Shown: one piece after another, positions 26,983-34,598 of the stretch
Layout: every line of letters begins with the position of its first letter
Numbering within the stretch: position 1 is the first letter of the stretch
Origin: Paeniglutamicibacter antarcticus_C
GTDB lineage: Bacteria; Actinomycetota; Actinomycetes; Actinomycetales; Micrococcaceae
DNA: 64,000 nucleotides
Assembly (NCBI RefSeq): GCF_039544305.1
Contig: NZ_BAABLK010000022.1
Coordinates: forward strand, 124,001 to 188,000
Direction: 5' to 3'
The notes under the pieces: model-generated
What the model was told of the DNA's origin: nothing
The model's database searches: none
What the model saw: the letters and a program-made list of their open reading frames with translations, nothing else
Position numbers and translations under genes: made by a program

Positions 26983-27597
26983 CTAATTATCCAGCCCGGC
27001 CAGGGCAATGTTCAGTTCCAACACGTTCACCCGGCGCTCTCCGAGGAACCCGAGGTCCCTGCCCGTTGCTTCTTCGGCGACCAGCACCGAGACGCGTTCC
27101 GGATCCATCGACCGTGCGGCGGACACCCGGGCCACCTGCCCCAACGCGTTCTGGATGGAGATGTGTGGATCCAACCCGGACGCGGACGCGGTCAGCGCGT
27201 CTGGCGCCGCCACCTCGGTGCCGGGGTTTTGTGCCAAGTAGGCCGCCTTGCGCGCGGCGATGGCCTCGATCAAGACGGCATTTTCCGGACCGTGGTTGGA
27301 TCCGGAGGAAGCGGCACCGTCGTAGCCGTCCCCGGCCGCCGAGGGCCGGGGCTGGAAGAATGCCGGGTCCGGATTGCCCGCGGCGTCGTTGAAGCCCTGT
27401 CCGATCAGCGAAGAGCCCAGCGCCCCTTGGCCGTGTGCGGGGTCATGGACCATGGAGCCGTTGGCCTGGGCAGGGAAAGCGAGCTGCCCCACGCCCAGGA
27501 TCGTTGCGGGGAAGAGCACCCCCAGCACCAGGGTCAGCAGGAGCATGCTGCGGGTGGCGACCCACAGGGTGCGGGGCCAGGATCGTGTGGTGGACAT
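26983..27597 (-). CDS. kdpC: KdpC, potassium-transporting ATPase subunit C
   Basis: 204 residues. One N-terminal membrane helix (MLLLTLVLGVLFPATILGVGQL) and a periplasm-facing domain with GSSLIGQGF, ASGLDPHISIQNALGQVARVSAAR and a C-terminal NVLELNIAL are all family hallmarks. It assists potassium binding to the KdpFABC complex. Between kdpB and kdpD on the minus strand. Confidence 0.93.
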   Translation of the reverse strand: MSTTRSWPRTLWVATRSMLLLTLVLGVLFPATILGVGQLAFPAQANGSMVHDPAHGQGALGSSLIGQGFNDAAGNPDPAFFQPRPSAAGDGYDGAASSGSNHGPENAVLIEAIAARKAAYLAQNPGTEVAAPDALTASASGLDPHISIQNALGQVARVSAARSMDPERVSVLVAEEATGRDLGFLGERRVNVLELNIALAGLDN

Positions 27598-27645
27598 GAG
27601 TGCGGTTCTTTCCGTGGTGTGTGGGTATCGGGGTGCGGCGCGCGG

Positions 27646-29805
27646 TCAAAAACCGGGGATCAGCGAGATGGACATGTCGATGAGCTTGATGCCGATGAAC
27701 GGCACGATGACCCCGCCCAGGCCATAGATCAGCAGGTTGCGGTTCAGCGTGGCGGCGGCCGAACGCGGATGGTATGCCACCCCGCGCAGCGCTAGGGGGA
27801 TCAGGAAGATGATCACCACGGCGTTGAAGATCACCGCGGAGAGGATCGCCGAGGCCGGGGTGGAAAGGCCCATGATGTTCAGCACCGCCAGGCCGGGGAA
27901 CACCGAAGAGAACATCGCCGGGATGATCGCGAAGTACTTGGCCACGTCGTTGGCGATGGAGAACGTCGTCAGTGCACCGCGGGTGATCAGCAGTTGCTTG
28001 CCGATGCGCACGATGTCGATGAGCTTGGTGGGATCCGAGTCCAGGTCCACCATGTTCCCGGCTTCCTTGGCCGCCGAGGTGCCCGAGTTCATGGCAACTC
28101 CCACGTCCGCCTGGGCCAGCGCGGGGGCGTCGTTTGTCCCGTCCCCGGTCATCGCGACCAGGTTGCCCCCGGCCTGTTCGGCCTTGATCAGCTCCATCTT
28201 GTCTTCCGGGGTGGCCTCGGCCAGGAAGTCGTCCAGCCCGGCCTCGGCGGCGATCGCCGCAGCGGTGCGCGGATTGTCCCCGGTGATCATCACGGTGCGG
28301 ATGCCCATGGCGCGCATCTGGGCGAAGCGTTCTTTGAGCCCCTCCTTGACCACGTCCTTGAGGTAGACCACGCCCAACACCCGGGTCCCGGTCGCATCGC
28401 GTGCCGCAACCACCAACGGAGTGCCGCCCAAATCGGCGATCTTCTCCACCACTGCGTCCAGTTCCTGGCGCCTGTCCGCATCAAGCGGGGCGTTGATCCC
28501 GGCCCAGGAAAGGATCGCCGAGCCGGCGCCCTTGCGTAGCGCCGAACCGTCGGAGAAGTCGATGCCGCTCATCCGGGTCTGTGCAGTGAATTCCACGGGG
28601 CGCCCCGATTCGCCAAGGACCGGGCTGATGCCAAGTGTTGAGGCCAGAGCCACGATGGACTGGCCTTCGGGGGTTGCATCGGCCAGCGAAGCGGTGGATG
28701 CCGCCAAGGCGAGCTCGGTCTCGCTGGTCCCTTGCAGCGGATGGAACGCCGCGGCTTGGCGGTTGCCGTAGGTAATGGTGCCCGTCTTGTCCAACAGCAG
28801 GGTCGTCACGTCCCCGGCGGCCTCGACGGCACGTCCGGATAGCGCCAGTACGTTGTGCTGGATCAACCGGTCCATGCCGGCGATGCCGATGGCCGAAAGC
28901 AGCGCCCCGATGGTGGTGGGGATCAGGCAGACCAGCAGCGCAATGAGCACCGGAAGCCCCACCTGGGCGTTTGAGTAGGCGGCGATGGGGTTCAGTGCCA
29001 GGACCACCACCAGGAAGATGATCGACAGCGTGGCCAGCAGGATGTTCAGCGCCACTTCGTTGGGGGTCCGCTGGCGCTGGGCGCCTTCCACTAGGGCGAT
29101 CATCTTGTCAACCAGCGAGTTGCCCACCGCGGTGGTGATCCTGATGATGATCGCATCGGAGATGACCTTGGTGCCGCCGGTGACGGCCGAGCGGTCGCCG
29201 CCGGATTCGCGGATCACCGGGGCCGATTCGCCGGTGATGGCCGATTCATCCACTGCAGCGATGCCGTTGACGATTTCCCCGTCGCCGGGGACCACTTCCC
29301 CGGCGACCACACGCACGTAGTCCCCGATATGCAGTTCAGAGGAGGGGACAAGGGTTTTGGGGCAGGTGACCCGGGCGGGGTCGATGGAAGGATCGTAGGC
29401 CTCCAGTCGCGTTGCCATGGTGCTGGTGCGCGACTCGCGCAGGGACGCGGCCTGTGCCTTGCCCCGGCCCTCCGCCACGGATTCGGCGAGGTTGGCAAAG
29501 ATCACCGTCAGCCACAGCCAAACGGCCACCAGAGCGGTGAAACCCAGAGGTGTCTTCGCGTTTCCGGCATCGGGCACCGGGGCCAGGAAGGGCTCGGCGA
29601 GGGCCAGCACGGTGGTGAACACCGCACCAAGAAGGACGATGAACATCACCGGTGAGTGCCACATCACCCGTGGGTCCAGCTTCTTGAAGGCGCCGGGCAG
29701 CGCCGCACGCAGTTGCGCCAGGTCCAAGGCACCGGTCCGTGGGTGACGGGGCTCGTGGAGGATTTCGGTTGTGGGTTCCACCGGGGGCAGTATAAGTGTG
29801 GACAT
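27646..29805 (-). CDS. kdpB: KdpB, potassium-transporting P-type ATPase subunit B
   Basis: 719 residues. The P-type phosphorylation motif DKTGT has Asp339; the dephosphorylation TGES motif is in VDESAITGESAPV and the hinge MTGDGTNDAPALAQADVGVAM is complete. It hydrolyses ATP to drive potassium import through KdpA. Its stop is 48 bases before the kdpC start, and its start is six bases after the kdpA stop. Confidence 0.96.
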   Translation of the reverse strand: MSTLILPPVEPTTEILHEPRHPRTGALDLAQLRAALPGAFKKLDPRVMWHSPVMFIVLLGAVFTTVLALAEPFLAPVPDAGNAKTPLGFTALVAVWLWLTVIFANLAESVAEGRGKAQAASLRESRTSTMATRLEAYDPSIDPARVTCPKTLVPSSELHIGDYVRVVAGEVVPGDGEIVNGIAAVDESAITGESAPVIRESGGDRSAVTGGTKVISDAIIIRITTAVGNSLVDKMIALVEGAQRQRTPNEVALNILLATLSIIFLVVVLALNPIAAYSNAQVGLPVLIALLVCLIPTTIGALLSAIGIAGMDRLIQHNVLALSGRAVEAAGDVTTLLLDKTGTITYGNRQAAAFHPLQGTSETELALAASTASLADATPEGQSIVALASTLGISPVLGESGRPVEFTAQTRMSGIDFSDGSALRKGAGSAILSWAGINAPLDADRRQELDAVVEKIADLGGTPLVVAARDATGTRVLGVVYLKDVVKEGLKERFAQMRAMGIRTVMITGDNPRTAAAIAAEAGLDDFLAEATPEDKMELIKAEQAGGNLVAMTGDGTNDAPALAQADVGVAMNSGTSAAKEAGNMVDLDSDPTKLIDIVRIGKQLLITRGALTTFSIANDVAKYFAIIPAMFSSVFPGLAVLNIMGLSTPASAILSAVIFNAVVIIFLIPLALRGVAYHPRSAAATLNRNLLIYGLGGVIVPFIGIKLIDMSISLIPGF

Positions 29806-29811
29806 GGGAAT

Positions 29812-31479
29812 CTAGAGCAATCCTTCGGCGAGGGGTCCCAATACCAGGACCGGGAAGAACGTCAACGCGGTGACGATGAGGGTGATGCTTCCCAGCATCA
29901 TGGAGAACTGGGGCTTGTCGGTGGGAAGGGTTCCGGCAGTGCTCGGGACGCGGTCCTGTGCCGCGAAGGTTCCCGCCAGCGCCAGCACCCAGAGGATGGG
30001 CAGGAAACGTCCAAGCAGCATGGCCAGGCCCAAGGTGGTGTTTAGCCAGGGGGTGTTGGCTGTCAGGCCGGCGAATGCCGAACCGTTGTTGTTCGACGCG
30101 GAGGTGAAGGCGTAGAGCACCTCGGAGAATCCGTGCGGACCGGGGTTCAGGATAGAGACCGCTTCGATTTCTGCCCGGATGCCGGGAATCGCGAAGCTCA
30201 GCGCGGTGAAGCCCAAGATCAGGGTGGGCACGGTGAGCAGGTAGAGCGAGGCAAGCTTGATTTCGCGGGCACCGATCTTCTTGCCAAGGTACTCGGGTGT
30301 GCGGCCCACCAGCAGCCCGGCGATGAATACCGTGATAATTGCCAGCACCAGCAGCCCGTATAGCCCGGAGCCAACCCCGCCTGGCGCCACCTCGCCGAGC
30401 ATCATGTTCAGCATCGGCAGCATGCCGCCCAGTGCGGTGAACGAATCGTGCATGGAGTTCACGGCGCCGGTGGAGGTCAGTGTGCTGGTGGTGGCAAAGA
30501 GCGTGGATCCGCCGATACCGAAGCGTTGTTCCTTGCCTTCCATTGCCGCGCCTGCTGCCTGCGGACCTGAACCGGAGCCGGCGTATTCCAGCAGTGTCAA
30601 CGTGGTCAGCGAAATCAGGAACAGGCCTGCCATCACGGCCAGGAGGGTGTAGCCCTGCTTCTTGTTCCCGACCATGACACCGAAGGTGCGGGTCAGTGCG
30701 AAGGGAATGGCCAGCATGAGCACGCATTGGAACAGATTGGTCAGCGGCGTGGGGTTTTCGAAGGGGTGGGCGGAATTGCTGTTGAAGAACCCGCCGCCGT
30801 TGGTCCCCAGCAGCTTGATCGCTTCCTGGGAAGCCACCGGACCGCCCGGTATGGACTGGATGCCGCCACTGATGGTATTCACATCGGTGAATCCGTTCAG
30901 GTTCTGGATGACACCACCGGCCAGAAGCACGATGGCGGCGACAGCAGCAATGGGAAGAAGCAGACGCAACACTCCGCGCACCAGATCAACCCAGAAGTTG
31001 CCAATGGTGGAGGTGCGTCGGGCGGACAGGCCCCTGATCAATGCCACTGCCACGGCAATGCCCACCGCAGCGGAGACGAAGTTCTGCACGCCCAGGCCCA
31101 CTGCCTGGACGAGGTAACCCATGGTGGATTCGCCCGCGTACGACTGCCAGTTGGTGTTGGTGGCGAAAGAGGCTGCGGTGTTGAAAGCGATCCCGTGCGG
31201 TACGGCGGGCAGCCCAAGTGCCAGGGGGAGCCGCTCCTGGAGCCGCTGCAGGGTGTAGAGCAGCACCACGCCGACCAGCGAAAAGGCCAGGACGGAGCGC
31301 GCATAGGACTGCCAGGTCTGGTTGGATTTCGGATCGACTCCCATGGCGCGATAGATCCCGCGTTCGGCTCCCGTGTCCCGTGGGGAGGTGTAGACCCGTG
31401 CCATGTAGTCGCCCAGCGGCCGGTAGAGAACCGCGAGCACTACGACCAATGCGCCTGCTTGGGCAATGGTGAACCACAT
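29812..31479 (-). CDS. kdpA: KdpA, potassium-translocating subunit A
   Basis: 555 residues, about ten membrane helices. Repeated selectivity-filter regions are visible (NTAASFATNTNWQSY, LGTNGGGFFNSNSAHPF and SASNNNGSAFAG). It binds potassium outside and hands it to KdpB. The ATG overlaps the TAA of kdpF (TAATG), so the small subunit is translationally coupled. The frame stays open upstream to 31593, overlapping kdpF, but that part has no KdpA similarity. Confidence 0.95.
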   Translation of the reverse strand: MWFTIAQAGALVVVLAVLYRPLGDYMARVYTSPRDTGAERGIYRAMGVDPKSNQTWQSYARSVLAFSLVGVVLLYTLQRLQERLPLALGLPAVPHGIAFNTAASFATNTNWQSYAGESTMGYLVQAVGLGVQNFVSAAVGIAVAVALIRGLSARRTSTIGNFWVDLVRGVLRLLLPIAAVAAIVLLAGGVIQNLNGFTDVNTISGGIQSIPGGPVASQEAIKLLGTNGGGFFNSNSAHPFENPTPLTNLFQCVLMLAIPFALTRTFGVMVGNKKQGYTLLAVMAGLFLISLTTLTLLEYAGSGSGPQAAGAAMEGKEQRFGIGGSTLFATTSTLTSTGAVNSMHDSFTALGGMLPMLNMMLGEVAPGGVGSGLYGLLVLAIITVFIAGLLVGRTPEYLGKKIGAREIKLASLYLLTVPTLILGFTALSFAIPGIRAEIEAVSILNPGPHGFSEVLYAFTSASNNNGSAFAGLTANTPWLNTTLGLAMLLGRFLPILWVLALAGTFAAQDRVPSTAGTLPTDKPQFSMMLGSITLIVTALTFFPVLVLGPLAEGLL

Positions 31480-31568
31480 TAGAATCGCTCCGGCTTCAGC
31501 AAGGCGATAAGTAGATAACCGATCGCAGCGATTCCCAGGACGACGGCAACCAGCTCGAAAACGATCAA
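31479..31568 (-). CDS. kdpF: KdpF, small membrane subunit (29 aa)
   Basis: TTG start at 31568 preceded by GGAGAAGC. The 29-residue product is one membrane helix ending in LLKPERF, the standard KdpF ending. It stabilises the KdpABC complex. Its start overlaps the stop of the small ORF upstream (TTGA) and its stop overlaps the kdpA start. Confidence 0.88.
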   Translation of the reverse strand: MIVFELVAVVLGIAAIGYLLIALLKPERF

Positions 31569-31648
31569 AGCTTCTCCACCGCCCGCACCACAAGTCCCAA
31601 CGCAGCGAAAACCGCGAAGGGGATGAGCAGATACAAGATATCGAGCAT
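31565..31648 (-). CDS. Small membrane protein upstream of kdpF (27 aa)
   Basis: ATG at 31648, TGA at 31567-31565. The 27 residues begin MLDILYLLIPFAVFAALGL and end in RAVEKL, one membrane helix with a charged C-terminal end, much like KdpF itself. The stop overlaps the kdpF TTG start (TTGA), so the two are translationally coupled. It is probably a further small accessory subunit or a leader of the kdp operon. No function can be given. Confidence 0.6.
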   Translation of the reverse strand: MLDILYLLIPFAVFAALGLVVRAVEKL

Positions 31649-32281
31649 GATGGGTGATGGCCCTTTCGATGGGATCTTTGGTGAGATCTCCATCAGACAC
31701 CCTGTGCGACCTTGAGAGCCGGTCCCTAACGAGTTCCTGACGCCTTGGCCGTGAAGACCTACGCCTTCCTGACGCTCAGGGCCGAGAAAACGGCAACCAG
31801 CTCATCTTGTTGCTGCCTGTCGCGGGGCGCAGGCAACGAGACCAGTGTTCTTGGTGTCATGTTCGCCAGCTGGCTTAAAACAGTGTTTTTGAAGGCCACG
31901 GGCATGGGCCGAACCAAGAGTGACCGAACCATGGATCAAGCGAAACAGGTCGCCAGCTGCTTCCAGCGTTCGTGGTCGACATGGCTGGGAAAATGGGATG
32001 CACCCGGACCATTCCCGTGCCGTACGGATCCAGGACCGCGGCCCCGTGGAGGTGCCTGGCATTGAATGGGTGGATTCCTGCTGGGATCTGCACAGCCGAA
32101 ACCGGCCAATCCCGGTTATTGGCGGGAGGTGGGCACACAAGCCTGCAGGCTGCAGCAGCTCCTTGCCCGGGTAAAAGGAACCGGCGTAGCAGGTGTTGCC
32201 GAACCCGAGAGCCCGCACAGGGATTTGCGGACGGCCAAGCATGCACCTGACAGTGGTTGTGGTCTGCGGTGGGTAGACAGA
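31649..32281. other. Non-coding region upstream of kdp
   Basis: About 630 bases between the kdp operon and the terminator at 32282. Several frames are open for 60-145 codons on both strands, but they overlap each other, have no ribosome sites and no recognisable products. I see a repeat described separately and no riboswitch I can support. Confidence 0.5.
31734..31775. repeat. Direct repeat upstream of kdp, candidate KdpE site
   Basis: TTCCTGACGC occurs at 31734-31743 and 31766-31775, 32 bases apart, close to three helical turns. It lies 86-127 bases before the first small ORF of the kdp operon. OmpR-family regulators such as KdpE bind direct repeats, so this is a candidate operator (inference). 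Confidence 0.4.
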
Positions 32282-32323
32282 AAAACTGCAGCCTTCCGCG
32301 GACTTGCGGAAAGCTGCAGTTTT
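32282..32323. terminator. Bidirectional terminator after the SRPBCC gene
   Basis: An 18-bp stem (32282-32299 with 32306-32323, one mismatch) and a 6-base loop, with AAAA at the start and TTTT at the end. It lies 85 bases after the SRPBCC gene stop on the minus strand. Confidence 0.8.
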
Positions 32324-32408
32324 GGCTGAGGACCAGGCGCGGAAATCATGGTGCCCCGGCAGTTCTTGGCTAGCAGCGGCCTTTCACGGCCCACCCAACG
32401 GCAGGGGA

Positions 32409-32891
32409 TCAGTTCGTGTGGTGCGGGCCCGCGACCACGGCGGCCAGCTTCTCCAACGTTCCTTCCAGCTGCTCGGTCCGCACCACCGGGAAGGACACCA
32501 TTCGCAATACTTCCTTGTCCGTGACTTGGCTCCAGTCATAGGTCAAGGTGACCAAGGTGGACTCTTGTGAGTCCGCGTCCAGCTCCCACACCCATTGCCA
32601 ACCTGCGGGTTCCTGTCCGGCATTTGCCGTCTTCCATGCCAAGAGTTTGTTCACGTCGTATCCCACCACGTGGTTATCGGTCTGGTAGTCCCCGCCAAGC
32701 TTGTCCCAGTACATGTTCATGGTGAAGACCTGGCCCACACCGGTAATGCGGTCGGTCTTCTCATCGGATCTCACCATCCCGGACCCATCAAGCCGGGCAT
32801 GGTTGGCGGGATTGCTGAGGACGTTGAAGATTTCCTTTGCCGGGGCGTCGAACACGCGGGCAACGGTCAGTTTTCCTTCGTTTTCAGTCAT
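32409..32891 (-). CDS. SRPBCC/AHSA1-like protein
   Basis: 160 residues. Begins with a typical START-fold strand and helix (KLTVARVFDAPAKEIFNVLSNPANHARLDGSGMV) and ends with a long C-terminal helix (TEQLEGTLEKLAAVVAG); a WQWVWELDADSQESTLVTLTYDW strand pair lies in between. These proteins bind hydrophobic ligands in a central cavity. Ligand unknown. Stand-alone gene with its own terminator. Confidence 0.8.
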   Translation of the reverse strand: MTENEGKLTVARVFDAPAKEIFNVLSNPANHARLDGSGMVRSDEKTDRITGVGQVFTMNMYWDKLGGDYQTDNHVVGYDVNKLLAWKTANAGQEPAGWQWVWELDADSQESTLVTLTYDWSQVTDKEVLRMVSFPVVRTEQLEGTLEKLAAVVAGPHHTN

Positions 32892-33091
32892 GGTTCAGCA
32901 TTGCGCAGATTCCGTATGCAGCGCAACTCCCTGGTCCGGCGAATTGGCCAGATCGCACGAGATGTCGCACGAACGCACCTGCTGCCAAGGGCAGATGCAT
33001 GAACCGGGATCCTGCCCACGGGTGGAGCACCCAGCTCCGGGCCAGTTTCTCCTGCTAGCGTTTTAAGGGTTGATTCAAGAGCTGGGAGTTT

Positions 33092-33856
33092 ATGTTGCAC
33101 AAAAAATGGGTCCTTTCCGTGGCACTGGTCGCCTCGCTGTTGTTCATGAGCGGGTGCAGTTCCACCGCGGATCCCGAATCCGCGCCCGCTTCGAGCTCCA
33201 CTGCCCAGGAACCAGGGCAGGAAGAGGCCTCCGGACCGACACCCGATATTTCCGGGGTTCCGGAAATAGTCGCGACGGTCAACGGCGAAGAAATCACCAA
33301 GGCCGACTTCACGCGCATCTACGAAGGCCAATTCGCCCAGGTGATGCAACAGGCGCAGCTCTCCGGCCAGGAACTCGACCAGGACCAGTTGCGCAAGCAA
33401 ACGACCGAAGGCCTGGTGAACACGGAGTTGTTGATCCAGCAGGCTTCCAAGAAGAAGATCTTCGCAACCTCAAAGGACCTGGACAAGGCGCTTCTTGACG
33501 TGGCCAAATCCAACGACATGGATTCCAAGGAATTCTTGGCGGCAATGGACGGGCAGGGCGTTGACGAGGACGCGGTGCGCGCACAATTGAAGACCCAGCT
33601 TGAGGTCGAGCGTTTGATTTCCAAGGAAGTGGGTGACTTCACGCCCAGTGAAAAGGACGTCAAGGCCGCGTACGAGGTCGTGAAGGACCAGTACAAGGGC
33701 AAGGGAACAGCCGAGACGAAAGCCCCCAAGGTCCCGAGCTATAAGGAAATCAAGCCCGAGCTTGAACAGCAGCTCAAGCTTCAGAAGGAAGGGGCCGCGG
33801 TCAAGGAGTACACCGCTGTCCTTCGCAAGGATGCCAAGGTCGAGATGAAGATGTAG
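33092..33856 (+). CDS. SurA N-terminal domain lipoprotein (chaperone-like)
   Basis: 254 residues. Signal peptide with lipobox LFMSGCSST, then a low-complexity Ser/Ala/Glu linker to about residue 55. The SurA_N part follows (PEIVATVNGEEITKADFTRIYEGQF, then LVNTELLIQQASKKKIFAT). No clear parvulin PPIase core is visible in the remaining helical C-terminal region. Acts outside the membrane, probably as a folding factor. The start follows GGGAG. Stand-alone gene, convergent with the GntR gene. Confidence 0.75.
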   Translation: MLHKKWVLSVALVASLLFMSGCSSTADPESAPASSSTAQEPGQEEASGPTPDISGVPEIVATVNGEEITKADFTRIYEGQFAQVMQQAQLSGQELDQDQLRKQTTEGLVNTELLIQQASKKKIFATSKDLDKALLDVAKSNDMDSKEFLAAMDGQGVDEDAVRAQLKTQLEVERLISKEVGDFTPSEKDVKAAYEVVKDQYKGKGTAETKAPKVPSYKEIKPELEQQLKLQKEGAAVKEYTAVLRKDAKVEMKM

Positions 33857-33870
33857 TTCCATCTGGTTCC

Positions 33871-34557
33871 CTAGTGGTCTTCCGCGTCCCGGAGATGGGT
33901 CAGCAACTCTGCTTCAGCGCGGTCAAGGTATCCACTGAGCGCCTCCGCAGCCTGGACCCGCTTGCCGGCGCGCAGCAACACAACCAGCGAGGCGTTGAGC
34001 TCGACATAGTGCGAGTGGAAGTCAGGCGCGTGGCCCATTCCGTGGAAAACCAGGCGCATTTGCGCCAAGACCTTGGACATGAGTTCCTGTAAATGCGAAC
34101 TGCCCGTGGCGCGCACCAGCTCCTCGTGGAAACACTGGTTGGCGTCCGCCATCTTGTCGATGTCCCCGTCCTGCAAGGCAGCACGGGCCTCGACGATGAC
34201 GGCGGCCAGCGCATCTACGTCAAGATCGGGCCCCCACGCGGCTGCGGCCGGTTCGATCATGCGACGCACCGCATAGATCTCCTGCACCCCAGCGGTGCCG
34301 GGGGATGAAACGAAAACACCGCGGTTCGGGATCCGGGTAATGACCAGCTCGTGGGCCAGGACGGCGAAGGCCTCACGCAAGGTGTTGCGCGAGACGCCCA
34401 TTGCCGCGGAGAGTGCTTGCTCGGAAAGCTTGGCTCCGGGAAGCAGCTGCCCCTCGGCAATCCTTGAGCGCAGCACCGCGGCGACCCATGCGCCCGTATG
34501 GGCATGGGTTGACCCCTCGGCCAGGGGCAGGTTTGAAAGCGCGGCGTTCACTGGCAT
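33871..34557 (-). CDS. GntR-family regulator, FCD type
   Basis: 228 residues. N-terminal winged HTH (RSRIAEGQLLPGAKLSEQALSAAMGVSRNTLREAFAVLAHELVI, then PNRGVFVS) and an all-helical FCD ligand domain (EIYAVRRMIEPAAAAW, then ANQCFHEELVRATGSSHLQELM). It is the last gene of the minus-strand pxp operon, 41 bases after the carboxylase stop. It is the best candidate for binding the TTGTT-N-AACAA operators upstream of pxpA and of the NRAMP/YcsI genes; the likely effector is 5-oxoproline or a related acid (inference). Confidence 0.82.
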   Translation of the reverse strand: MPVNAALSNLPLAEGSTHAHTGAWVAAVLRSRIAEGQLLPGAKLSEQALSAAMGVSRNTLREAFAVLAHELVITRIPNRGVFVSSPGTAGVQEIYAVRRMIEPAAAAWGPDLDVDALAAVIVEARAALQDGDIDKMADANQCFHEELVRATGSSHLQELMSKVLAQMRLVFHGMGHAPDFHSHYVELNASLVVLLRAGKRVQAAEALSGYLDRAEAELLTHLRDAEDH

Positions 34558-34598
34558 CCATCCAATCTAATCCACCACGGACCCGGGCGTCACAAGCA

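Noticed and set aside
26978..27008. Ten-residue N-terminal extension of KdpD
   Set aside because: The extra residues overlap the end of kdpC and do not match the family; the protein normally begins just before the Walker A loop.
31649..32281. c-di-AMP (ydaO) riboswitch or gene upstream of kdp
   Set aside because: Such riboswitches precede kdp in some Bacilli, but I could not find the conserved core here; the open frames overlap each other and lack ribosome sites.
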